Shown here piece after piece: positions 1 through 7,681 of a DNA stretch of 14,434 nt. Position numbers and translations under genes: made by a program. Positions within the stretch are counted from its first letter, which is position 1, and each line of letters begins with the position of its first letter. The notes under the pieces are model-generated. The model ran no database searches. It was not told the DNA's origin and was given only the letters and a program-made list of their open reading frames with translations. Origin of the DNA: JAFDEI01 sp964196055 (GTDB lineage Bacteria > Myxococcota_A > UBA9160 > SMWR01); assembly GCA_964196055.1 (NCBI GenBank), contig CAXMSF010000175.1, forward strand, positions 1 through 14,434. Direction: 5' to 3'.

Positions 1-90
1 AGCCCATGAGGCTGGTTGCCTTCGTGATCTGGATCAGATGGTTTGCAACCGCCGTGTCGCTGACTCCGACGCAGCTGGTCCCGCGACAGC
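1..90 (-). pseudogene. Possible STAS-domain fragment at the left edge, frame-disrupted
   Basis: Read on the minus strand from about position 82 to the window edge, one frame gives a stretch ending in DTAVANHLIQITKATSLMG. This resembles the first helix of STAS domains in RsbR/RsbS-like anti-sigma-factor antagonists, which often read D-T-x-V-A-x-x-L followed by a small residue, L and G. The frame has G/C-rich third positions. Upstream, at about 90-180, the G/C-rich frame is a different one, so a shift of one base near the G run at 80-82 would be needed to join them. No convincing start codon or ribosome binding site was found. It may be a degraded gene, a sequencing indel in a gene leaving the window, or coincidence. 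The similarity is from memory of the family and rests on about 20 residues. Confidence 0.3.
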
Positions 91-461
91 GCCCGCCCGA
101 TGATAGAACGCCTCGATGTCGAGGGCCTCGGGGTCGACGACGAGCGTTTCGAAGACGGCTCGAAGCGGCAATGAACGCACTGCTTCGACGGCTAGGGGCG
201 AGCGCTGCCACCGGGGCCGTGAAATTCCGAATGTCGAGACACTGAGGGGTTCGCGCCTCAGTTGTTTCTCAAAGCCCAGTGCGCATTCAATAATCTCGCT
301 TTCGCTCCCTTTCGATCTACGGCTGCCGCATCGGGAACGGAAAAAAGGACTAAAGACGGAATCGCGATTTCCGATACCAGCATGCAGAGGCCCCGGTAAC
401 ACGATGGTTGCCAAGGCGAAATGCATTCGGCCGATCGGGTCGATCCAGAGGAGGAAATTCG
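91..461. other. Leader region without an identifiable gene
   Basis: No reading frame here has a credible start, ribosome binding site and consistent codon bias together. The composition becomes noticeably richer in A and T between about 270 and 420, as expected of a promoter or leader region ahead of the glycosyltransferase. A small hairpin at 241-262 is listed separately. The last bases carry a strong ribosome binding site, AGAGGAGG at 447-454, seven bases before the glycosyltransferase ATG. No convincing sigma-70 promoter boxes were recognised. Confidence 0.5.
241..270 (+). terminator. Hairpin followed by a short T-rich run, weak terminator candidate
   Basis: ACTGAGG (241-247) and CCTCAGT (256-262) are perfect 7-base inverted repeats around an 8-base loop, followed by TGTTTCTC. 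The shape is that of a weak intrinsic terminator on the plus strand, but the T-run is interrupted and no plus-strand gene ends just before it. It could also be a leader hairpin for the downstream glycosyltransferase or a chance structure. Confidence 0.3.
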
Positions 462-1565
462 ATGCGAATCGCGATGCTCTCTCCCCTCGAAATGAGAGTG
501 CCCCCGCCGGGCTACGGCGGTACCGAAGTGGTCGTCAGCCTGCTGACGGAGGAGCTGGTGCGGCGCGGACACGACGTGACGCTCTTCGCGAGCGGCGACT
601 CCGAAACCCACGCGCAGCTCGTTCCGGGCTGCGAACACTTCCTGCGGGGCACCGATCGGAACAAGGGCATCTTGACGGTGCTCTCGGTCATGTCCTGCCT
701 GGAGCGGGCCGGCGAATTCGACATCATCCACAACCACACCACACTCGAGGGGCTGGCGGCTGCAGGGCTCGTCTCCACGCCGATGCTCTCGACGCTTCAC
801 GGCGGGCTCGATGGGGACTGGCTGCTGCTCTTCGAGCGTTACCGCGGCTGGTACAACACGATCAGCCGGTCCGCGAAGGGTCTGCTGCCCGATAAGGGTC
901 GCTTCGCGGGTGTGATCTACAATGCCGTCGACGTCGAGAGCTTCCCGTTCAACGCGGGGCCGCGCGACGAATACCTGCTGTACTTGAGTCGGGTCTCGCG
1001 CGAAAAGGGCACCCATCTGGCCATCGAGGTGGCGCTCCGCGCGGGGCGGCGGCTCGTCATCGCGGGCAACATCGACGACGTCGACCGCCCGTACTTCGAG
1101 AACGAGGTGCTGCCCAAAGTGGACGGCGACTTCATCCGCTACGTCGGAGAGGCGAACGCCGCCCAGAAACGGGAGCTGTTCGCGAACGCGCATTGCCTGC
1201 TGGCGCCGATTACCTGGCACGAGCCCTTCGGGCTGTTCATGGCCGAGGCCATGGCGTGCGGAACTCCGGTCGTCGGCTTCCGCATGGGCTCGGTGCCGGA
1301 GGTCGTCGCACACGGCGTGACCGGCTACGTGGTCGACAGCGTCCCGGAGATGGTCGCGGCGCTGGATCGCCTCTACCGGATCTCTCCCGAAGCCTGCCGG
1401 CGGCGGGTCGAGCAGAATTTCAGCATCGAACGCATGGCGGACGACTACCTCGCGGCCTACGAGCTGGTGCTCGCGGCCTCACGAGTCCGTCGCGTGCGAA
1501 ACTGGCGCGTGCTGCGGCATCCGTCGAAGATATTGCCGGCCTGGGCGGGCGCGCGAGTCACTTGA
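462..1565 (+). CDS. Glycosyltransferase family 4 (GT-B fold)
   Basis: Encodes 367 residues, a usual length for GT4 enzymes, which transfer a sugar from a nucleotide-sugar donor with retention of configuration. The N-terminus (MRIAMLSP, then PPGYGGTE at about 15-22) is the standard acceptor-domain Rossmann start with its glycine-rich loop. The C-terminal donor domain shows LSRVSREKG at about 175-183 and the E-x7-E motif EPFGLFMAE (E254, E262), followed by ACGTPVVGF and GVTGYVV, all typical of GT4. The ATG at 462 is chosen because AGAGGAGG lies seven bases upstream; an in-frame ATG at 408 lacks such a site and would add an atypical Arg-rich extension. The 3' end overlaps the convergent debranching-type glucosidase by 8 bp, which suggests a link to alpha-glucan or oligosaccharide metabolism. 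Donor and acceptor cannot be told from sequence. It is probably cytoplasmic, as no signal peptide is seen. Confidence 0.9.
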   Translation: MRIAMLSPLEMRVPPPGYGGTEVVVSLLTEELVRRGHDVTLFASGDSETHAQLVPGCEHFLRGTDRNKGILTVLSVMSCLERAGEFDIIHNHTTLEGLAAAGLVSTPMLSTLHGGLDGDWLLLFERYRGWYNTISRSAKGLLPDKGRFAGVIYNAVDVESFPFNAGPRDEYLLYLSRVSREKGTHLAIEVALRAGRRLVIAGNIDDVDRPYFENEVLPKVDGDFIRYVGEANAAQKRELFANAHCLLAPITWHEPFGLFMAEAMACGTPVVGFRMGSVPEVVAHGVTGYVVDSVPEMVAALDRLYRISPEACRRRVEQNFSIERMADDYLAAYELVLAASRVRRVRNWRVLRHPSKILPAWAGARVT

Positions 1566-3753
1566 CGACGACGACGTCGATGTCGCCGTCTCGTTGCAAC
1601 ACCTGAACGGCGACATCATCGCCGCGCCCCTGCAACTGCAGGTCGACCGTCGCCGCGCCGGCGCGCAGGCCCCGGATGCGGACCTGGTCGAGAAATGGCG
1701 GCAGGAAGGCGTTGCTGACGAGCACCTGATTCGCACGAGCGGAGACCCGCAGCCCGAGCGAGGATTGGAGCAGCAGGAAGACCGCGCCCGCCGACCAGGC
1801 CTGTGGCGCACACGCGACCGGGAAAGGGGTCGGCCCCTGTCCGTGTCGGCGCGTGAAGCCGCAAAAGAGCTCGGGCATCCGGCCGAGGTCCAGATACTGC
1901 ACCGCGTCGAAGAAGCCGTTCATGATCTCGACCACGGGCGTCCGCATGCCGTAACGCGCAAATCCGGCCGCGATGAGCGCGTTGTCGTGGGGCCACACCG
2001 ATCCGTTGTGGTACGACATCGGGTTGAAGCGCTTCTCCGAGGTCGCGAGCGTCCGGATGCCCCAGCGCGAATAGAACGATTCGCCCATCAGCGTCGTCAC
2101 GACCGACTGGGCGTGCTCGTAGCTCGCGATGCCGGTGAAGAGGCATTGGCCGGCATTCGAGCTGCGCACGCGACAGGGCTGCTTGCGACCGTCGAGCGCC
2201 AGCACATAGCTAGCGAGTTCGTCCGACCAGAACTGCTCCTCGAAGCGTTGCCGCAGCGACTCCGCTTCCGCGCGCAGATTCTGCGCCCGCTCGGGCTGTC
2301 CGAGTGCATCGGCCAGCTCCGCCGCCCCGTTCCTGGCCCCGTAGACGTACGCCTGGACCTCGCACAGCGCGATCGCCCCCTCGGCCGGTCGGCCGTCCGC
2401 GTGGAAGACCGAGTCGTGCGAGTCCTTCCAGCCCTGATTCACGAGCCCAGTCGGCCCGCGGCGCTGGTATTCGACGAAGCCGTCGCCGTCGCGGTCGCCG
2501 CAGGTGTCGATCCAGGCCAGCGCACGTTCGATGTTGGGCCAGATCTCGCGCAGCAAATCGAGATCGCCGGTGCGCTCGAAGTGCGCGTGGGCCAGCACGA
2601 CGAAGAGCGGCGTGGTGTCGACGGAACCGTAGTAACGCCTGAAGGGAACCTCGCCGAGGATCGGCAGCTCGCCGCCGCGCGCTTCGTGCAGGATCTTGCC
2701 AGGCTCGGCCTCGGAGTCCGGCGATTCCTCGTCCGCCTGGGTGGCGGCCAGGTAGCGCAGCACCGAGGCCGCGATCGACGGGTCCATCCACAGCGTTTCG
2801 AGGCCTGTGATGATCCCATCGCGGCCGAAGGGCGCGTTGAACCACGGGACGCCCGCGTACGGGTAGAGGCCGTGCGGCGTCTGCGTGAGCATCATGCGCA
2901 GGTCCGCCGTCGCGCGCTTCAACCAGTCGTTGAACTGCTCGTTCGACGTCTCGATTTCGAAGCCGTCGGCCGTACGGGCGGCGAGCGCGTTGCGCGCGGC
3001 TTCGAGCGTCTGCTCGTAGCCGAGCTCGAGATTTCCGTCGGCAGGCGCGTCGCACGCAATCCGCAGGTCGAACACCTCTTCGCCCCCGGGCGGCAGCCAC
3101 ACCATGAAGCCGGCTTCGCCGGCGTCGAGCGACTGCGGCTCCGGCGTGAATTGGAGCGACGTCGTCCGCACGACATCGTCGAGTCCGCGGTAGGCGAAGC
3201 TGACCGAGGCGTCTGCCAGCACCGGTTCCAGTCGCTCGCCCGAGCGAGATCGCTCGAAGCCGCGCACCTCGAAGATGTCTACGAAATCCGCGTCGAAGAG
3301 CAGCGAGATGGCGAATTGGATCGGCTCCAGCGCGAAGCTGCGAATCCGTAGTCGATGCTGACAGACGCCATCCAGCAGCACCGCTGAGCGCAGGACGTGG
3401 ATCGAATCCTGAGCGACGCCGCCCTCGGACGGGGAGCCCAGCGGCGGGTTGGTCAGGTCGACCGCGACGGCCGCGTTGTCCTCGGTGCTCGTCGAGCTCA
3501 GCAGGAGCGGGCGCTCGTTGCCGATGCGCAGCTCGAGGCGGCACAGATGTCGCGTGCCGTCGTGATAGAGACCCTGCTGACCGCGCCCGATGGGGTGCAG
3601 ATCGCCGGTTCGATCGAAGACCGCGAACGCCTCGCCGCTCTTGAGGACTCGAGTGCGGTCATCCGCGAGGCTCGAACTCGCGAGGATGTAGTATTCGTCG
3701 CGAATCCGGATGACGTCCCCGGAATCCGCCGGAAGCTCTCGATCCTCCTTCAC
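1558..3753 (-). CDS. Amylo-alpha-1,6-glucosidase / glycogen debranching-type enzyme
   Basis: A 731-residue protein with the two-domain layout of bacterial debranching-like glucosidases: an N-terminal beta-sandwich (about 1-260; SGEAFAVFDRTGDLHPIG near its start) of the GDE_N_bis type, then an (alpha/alpha)6-barrel. Barrel landmarks are PWFNAPFGRDG at about 300-310, NQGWKDSHDSVF at about 440 and SYHNGSVWPHDN at about 583, all characteristic of this family (COG3408-like). Such enzymes act on alpha-1,6 branch glucosyl residues of glycogen or related alpha-glucans; some relatives cut other glucosides, so the substrate is open. The GTG at 3753 is preferred: AGGAG lies about ten bases upstream, and the protein becomes acidic and family-like from there. 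An ATG at 3957 in frame would add a 68-residue Arg-rich segment lacking family character. There is no signal peptide, so it is likely cytoplasmic. Its stop lies inside the 3' end of the convergent glycosyltransferase. Confidence 0.88.
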   Translation of the reverse strand: MKEDRELPADSGDVIRIRDEYYILASSSLADDRTRVLKSGEAFAVFDRTGDLHPIGRGQQGLYHDGTRHLCRLELRIGNERPLLLSSTSTEDNAAVAVDLTNPPLGSPSEGGVAQDSIHVLRSAVLLDGVCQHRLRIRSFALEPIQFAISLLFDADFVDIFEVRGFERSRSGERLEPVLADASVSFAYRGLDDVVRTTSLQFTPEPQSLDAGEAGFMVWLPPGGEEVFDLRIACDAPADGNLELGYEQTLEAARNALAARTADGFEIETSNEQFNDWLKRATADLRMMLTQTPHGLYPYAGVPWFNAPFGRDGIITGLETLWMDPSIAASVLRYLAATQADEESPDSEAEPGKILHEARGGELPILGEVPFRRYYGSVDTTPLFVVLAHAHFERTGDLDLLREIWPNIERALAWIDTCGDRDGDGFVEYQRRGPTGLVNQGWKDSHDSVFHADGRPAEGAIALCEVQAYVYGARNGAAELADALGQPERAQNLRAEAESLRQRFEEQFWSDELASYVLALDGRKQPCRVRSSNAGQCLFTGIASYEHAQSVVTTLMGESFYSRWGIRTLATSEKRFNPMSYHNGSVWPHDNALIAAGFARYGMRTPVVEIMNGFFDAVQYLDLGRMPELFCGFTRRHGQGPTPFPVACAPQAWSAGAVFLLLQSSLGLRVSARANQVLVSNAFLPPFLDQVRIRGLRAGAATVDLQLQGRGDDVAVQVLQRDGDIDVVVVK

Positions 3754-3893
3754 GGCATCCCCGCTCCTGTGCGCGTTCCGGCTGGACGTTACAGTGTACG
3801 CCGTCGAATCGGCTCGGACACATGCTGCGATCTGCCGATGCCGGTGTCGAGAGTGGGCCCAGGGATTCGGCCGAAATCGGTTGCTATGAATGG

Positions 3894-4875
3894 ATGCTAG
3901 TGCTCGAACGGCTCTTCGACCACACGACCAGCGTGCTTCTCTACATCGCCAGGGCACCGGTCTCGATCAACAACAATTTCTACATTGCCTACATCCTGAG
4001 CTTCATTGGGCTCGCGTACTTCAGCTATTCGAAATATTACAAGACTGAACGATCGGCCTTCTTCAAATTTCTGTTCCCCAAGGAAATCTACACTCACAAG
4101 TCCGCGATCGTCGACTACTACATCTACTTCATCAATCTGTTCATCTCCCCCGTGCATGCCTTCGTTCAAGTTGGCGTCCAGACCTACATCGCCACCTCTC
4201 TGGGAAGATTCCTGATCGGCTTGAATGCGGGCAGACCGATCATCGAGGGCGACTGGAGCACCACGACCTACCTGTCGTTCATCGTCGGCTTCACCCTGGT
4301 GTCGGATTTATCCGTCTACCTCATTCATCGTTTCCATCATCAATCGAAGGTCTTCTGGCCGATCCACGCATTGCATCATTCTGCAGAAGTGATGACGCCG
4401 TTCACGCTGTTTCGAAAACACCCACTCTGGAATTCGCTGGCGGGCCTCGTGTCGAAGATCTTCACAGGCATCTTTCAAGGGATCTTTCTTTTCGTATTCT
4501 ACGGAAACCCGAGTTTCGAAATCCTGTTCGGGCTCAACACGATCTATGTGATCTACAACTTCTTCGGATCCAACCTGAGACACTCTCACGTCTGGTTGTC
4601 CTGGGGAAAGCCGCTCAGCTACGTGTTCATCAGCCCGGCGATGCATCAGGTGCACCACGATCCCATCAAGAATGACCAAGAACTATGGCGAAATATTCGC
4701 CATCTGGGACTGGCTTTGGGGATCGCTCTACATTCCGGAACAGAAGGAAGAGTTCGCGATCGGCATTGGAGTCGACCAGGAAAACCCGCACAGCACCGTC
4801 GCGAAGGCGTATTACATTCCGGTCGTCGAATTCCTCAGAGAGATCAAGAAGAAATTCGAATGGGCTTCGAATTAG
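3894..4875 (+). CDS. Sterol desaturase / fatty acid hydroxylase family membrane enzyme, frame broken near the C-terminus
   Basis: An integral membrane di-iron oxygenase of the fatty acid hydroxylase superfamily, which hydroxylates or desaturates lipids using O2. Hydrophobic segments lie at about 28-45, 75-100 and 123-146. The histidine boxes are HRFHH (145-149), HALHHSAEVMTP (from 158), HSH (230-232) and HQVHH (251-255). HHSAEVMTP is typical of bacterial sterol-desaturase-like proteins related to alkylglycerol monooxygenase. After HQVHHDPIK the original frame becomes Arg/His-rich and ends at 4895. The next frame, from 4672, continues with the expected tail (KNYGEIFAIWDWLWGSLYIP and onward) to a TAG at 4873-4875. 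This means one extra base or two missing bases near 4668-4675. All iron ligands precede the break. The ATG at 3894 has only a weak ribosome binding site; an in-frame ATG at 3822 is possible. The DNA is visibly more AT-rich than its neighbours. Substrate unknown. Confidence 0.82.
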
Positions 4876-4879
4876 CGAC

Positions 4880-6346
4880 TCACTTCATGTCGTAGTGGTC
4901 GAGGATCGGCTTCGCCATCTCGTCCGTGAAGCGATCGAAGGTAAACGGCCAGGCCGCCGGGATGCCATCGGCATCCAGGTACCAGCTATTACAGCCGCTG
5001 GCCCAGATCGTCTTCTTGGCGGCCTCGATGCGTTCGGCGTCGAAACGCTCCGTCGCGGACTGCGAGGCGGAAATCTCCTTGCATGAACCGGATCGGACCT
5101 GATCGATCAGCTGCATGATGTACGAGAACTGCATTTCCGCGACATCGATCAACGAGAAGTTCCCGACGGGTCCATAGGGACCATTGAGCATGAAGAGATT
5201 CGGAAACTCGGGGATCGAGATCGCCTTGTAGGAAAACGGTCCCTCCGCCCAAGTGTCTTCGAGTCTCTTGCCGTCGCGTCCCACCACCTCCATCGGTCGC
5301 ATGAAACGATCGACGCGGAAGCCGGTCGCCAGGATCAGCACGTCCAGCTCGTGCAGCCGACCATCAGAGCTTCGCACTCCGGACGCTTCGATCCGCTCGA
5401 TTCCCTCGCTGACGAGTTCCGCGTTGGGATGTTGGATCGCCGCATAGAAGTTCTCCGACATGACCAGGCGTTTGCACGCCGCCCGGTAGTTCGGGCGGAG
5501 CTTCTCCCGGAGTTCCGGATCTTCCACACTGTTCTCGAGATTGGCTTCGCAGAGCGTCTGGATCACCTGCAGACCGGGCGAGTCGAGTTCGTGAAGAACG
5601 TTGGCAAAGCCGTCGATGAATTGGTGCGTGACCTCGTCTCGGATCTTCTGCATGGCCGCGGGATTCTTCCGGAACTCGGCCTTCTCGGCGTCTGTATAGG
5701 CCGGGTTCGTGATGGGCATGATCCATTGCGGGGTGCGCTGAAAGAGCGACAACCGTGCCACTCTGTCGATCACCGCGGTCGTGATCTGGATCGCACTCGA
5801 GCCGGTCCCGATGACCCCGACACGCTTGCCCTCGAGCGGCACGTCGTGATCCCAGCGCGCGCTGTGGAACATCGCGCCCCCGAACGCGTCGAGCCCTTCG
5901 ATGTCCGGGTATGCGGGGTGGTGGAGAACGCCCGTCGCAGCGATGACGATGTCGCCCTCATCGGTCGATCCGTCGGACGTTTCGACCTTCCAGCGTCCAT
6001 CCACGAACTCGCAGCGGGTAATCTCCTTGCCGTACTGAATCCGCGAGTCGACCTCGTAGCGGCGCGCGACATCCTCGAAGTAGGCCTGGATCTCGGCTCC
6101 CGGCGAGTGGCGGTGGCTCCACTCGGGGTTGGGGGCGAAGGAGTAGCAGTACATGTGTGAGGGAACATCGCAGGCCACGCCCGCGTACTCGTTCTCCCGC
6201 CACGTCCCACCGAGGCGGTCGGCCTTCTCGTAGATCGCGTAATTATCGAGGCTGGCCTCCTGCAGCTTGATTGCGCTGAGGATCCCCGACATTCCGGCCC
6301 CGATGATGATGAAGCGAAGGCCGCTCGAGTCTGAATCGGTCGTCAT
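4880..6346 (-). CDS. Flavin-dependent monooxygenase, Baeyer-Villiger type
   Basis: A 488-residue FAD- and NADPH-dependent monooxygenase. The FAD-binding motif GAGMSG lies at 16-21. It is followed by GGTWRENEYAGVACD at 46-60, the usual class B flavoprotein segment, although the usual Pro after Tyr is Ala here. The Baeyer-Villiger fingerprint F-x-G-x3-H-x3-W-D is present exactly (F155, G157, H161, W165, D166), and the NADPH-binding GTGSSA lies at 180-185. Such enzymes insert oxygen next to a ketone to give an ester or lactone, or oxidise N or S atoms; cyclic ketones, steroids and terpenoids are common substrates. The start is well supported: GAGGAAGAGG directly precedes the ATG at 6346. The stop lies four bases from the restored end of the convergent desaturase-family gene. 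The substrate is not deducible. Confidence 0.9.
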   Translation of the reverse strand: MTTDSDSSGLRFIIIGAGMSGILSAIKLQEASLDNYAIYEKADRLGGTWRENEYAGVACDVPSHMYCYSFAPNPEWSHRHSPGAEIQAYFEDVARRYEVDSRIQYGKEITRCEFVDGRWKVETSDGSTDEGDIVIAATGVLHHPAYPDIEGLDAFGGAMFHSARWDHDVPLEGKRVGVIGTGSSAIQITTAVIDRVARLSLFQRTPQWIMPITNPAYTDAEKAEFRKNPAAMQKIRDEVTHQFIDGFANVLHELDSPGLQVIQTLCEANLENSVEDPELREKLRPNYRAACKRLVMSENFYAAIQHPNAELVSEGIERIEASGVRSSDGRLHELDVLILATGFRVDRFMRPMEVVGRDGKRLEDTWAEGPFSYKAISIPEFPNLFMLNGPYGPVGNFSLIDVAEMQFSYIMQLIDQVRSGSCKEISASQSATERFDAERIEAAKKTIWASGCNSWYLDADGIPAAWPFTFDRFTDEMAKPILDHYDMK

Positions 6347-6645
6347 GCCTCTTCCTCGAAACGCTGCGGATGGGGCCCAGACTCGGCCCCGCCGTGTGTC
6401 CTAACCATGTGCTTCGGCGGGACACCTCGGCGGGCCCGCCGGATGATCGATTGCCTCGAGTGCATCCCCAGCCTGAAGCGAAGAATAGCGGGCCGGCGGC
6501 AGCGGGATCCTGTCCGCATCGGTCCCCATCCTGGTCGATTCCGGCCAGGGGAGAGGAGCGCAACCGCCAGATCGCCGCCCGTCCGACCTCATGAACGACG
6601 CCGCCACGCATCGATCGGGATCCGCGCAAGAGAATGCGCGGGTGG
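6347..6645. other. 299-bp gap between two minus-strand genes, with a GC-rich palindrome
   Basis: No credible coding frame was found. It contains the ribosome binding site of the monooxygenase at its left end and a perfect 14-base palindrome, CGGCGGGCCCGCCG, at 6428-6441. The palindrome lies 80-95 bases upstream of the monooxygenase start, so it could be an operator or a terminator stem for the hydratase transcript. It has no T-run and may be chance in GC-rich DNA. The length of the gap suggests that the monooxygenase has its own promoter. Confidence 0.35.
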
Positions 6646-7521
6646 TCAGCTACGCAGCGTGATCGCGGCGTTGGAGATGATCTTGGCGTCGCGCTGCTTC
6701 GACTTCACGTCCAACAGGATCCGATCACCCTCCTTCCAGTAGGAGGTCAGGTAGGTCTCGCCCGGGAAGGCCACGCCAGCGAAACGTGCCTGGTAGCGTC
6801 CCACCCGAGAGGGGTCGCCGTCCAAGAGACGATCCACGACCGCCTTGCAGACGATCCCATACGAGCAGAGGCCGTGGATGATCGGCACGTCGAAGCCGCC
6901 CAGCTTCGAGAACTCCGGGTCCACATGGAGCGGATTCTTGTCGCCGCTCAGGCGATAGAGAAGCGCCTGCTGGGGAATCGTCGTGGACTCGAGCACCCCG
7001 TCCGGCTCGCGATCCGGCGGAACATTGCCTGCTTTGGGGCCCGAGGGCCCGCCGAAGCCGCCTTCGCCGCGAATGAACATGGAGGTCCGGCTCGTGTAGA
7101 GCGCCTCGCCGCTCTCGGCGTCGTCGGTATCGCTTTCGAGGATCACCAACGCCGCCTTGCCTTTGTCGAAGACGTCTTTGATCCGACCGCGGGTGCGAAT
7201 CTTGGCCGCTTTGGGGAGCGGCCTGTGGATCTCGATGTCCTGCTCGCCATGGAGAAGCTGCGCCAGATCGAACTCGATGCCCGGGAGCTTGAAGCCTTCG
7301 GAGGTCTCGGACTTGGATCGCGGGCGCCGTCCGCCCGCCACGACCACGAAGCTGGGCAACACCTTGAGGTTCTTCTCGTAGGTGTACTCGAGCTCACCCG
7401 GATCAGTGGCCGGTACGCCCGCGCCGATTCCCAGGTGGTAGAGGATTACGTCATCGACTTCCCACGAACCCTCGCGCTCGCCCATGCTGGCGCCAACGGC
7501 CTTTTCCCGATCGACCGACAT
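6646..7521 (-). CDS. MaoC-like double-hotdog (R)-hydratase family protein
   Basis: A 291-residue protein laid out as two hotdog folds (roughly 20-150 and 170-290), like the hydratase-2 region of eukaryotic multifunctional enzyme 2. The second half carries the hydratase-2 signature YRLSGDKNPLHVDPEF, with the expected catalytic pair D194 and H199 plus N196, followed by PIIHGLCSYG at about 213-222, also family-typical. Members hydrate trans-2-enoyl-CoA to (R)-3-hydroxyacyl-CoA in side-chain, fatty-acid or polyketide-type pathways. The ATG at 7521 is preferred because GGGAG lies a suitable distance upstream; an in-frame ATG at 7662 would add 47 residues unlike the family. It lies upstream of the monooxygenase on the same strand but 299 bp apart, so co-transcription is uncertain. 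It is divergent from the lipoprotein gene. Whether it acts on enoyl-CoA or another thioester is inference. Confidence 0.85.
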   Translation of the reverse strand: MSVDREKAVGASMGEREGSWEVDDVILYHLGIGAGVPATDPGELEYTYEKNLKVLPSFVVVAGGRRPRSKSETSEGFKLPGIEFDLAQLLHGEQDIEIHRPLPKAAKIRTRGRIKDVFDKGKAALVILESDTDDAESGEALYTSRTSMFIRGEGGFGGPSGPKAGNVPPDREPDGVLESTTIPQQALLYRLSGDKNPLHVDPEFSKLGGFDVPIIHGLCSYGIVCKAVVDRLLDGDPSRVGRYQARFAGVAFPGETYLTSYWKEGDRILLDVKSKQRDAKIISNAAITLRS

Positions 7522-7534
7522 CTGCGTTCTCCCT

Positions 7535-7555
7535 GTGTGAATCCAGATCTTACAC
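7535..7555. promoter_or_regulatory. Imperfect inverted repeat in the divergent intergenic region, possible operator
   Basis: GTGTGA (7535-7540) and TTACAC (7550-7555) form a 6-base dyad with one mismatch and a 9-base spacer. It lies just upstream of the ribosome binding site of the hydratase gene and within the 160-bp region shared with the divergent lipoprotein gene. Position and size fit a repressor binding site, for example of TetR or GntR type, but no regulator gene is adjacent and no copy was seen elsewhere. It could be chance. Confidence 0.25.
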
Positions 7556-7681
7556 GAGAGAGGCCAATGGCGCGGGCGATCCGGCGCACGCCCGAGCAGC
7601 GGATCCGCCCCAGCAGGCGGTTTCCAGGCGGTGCGGGGACTTGCCCATTCTTCGAGCCACAACTCACGGTATTCTCCAGCG

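Noticed and set aside
258..1313. Open frame opposite the glycosyltransferase
   Set aside because: It has no ribosome binding site or domain signature; the plus-strand GT4 motifs explain the region.
1594..3351. Long open frame on the plus strand opposite the debranching-type enzyme
   Set aside because: Its protein is Arg-rich without recognisable motifs; GC-rich codons leave few stops on the opposite strand, and the minus-strand frame carries clear family motifs.
6428..6441. 14-base palindrome as a definite operator
   Set aside because: It consists only of G and C in GC-rich DNA, where such palindromes arise by chance; it is kept only as part of the gap description.
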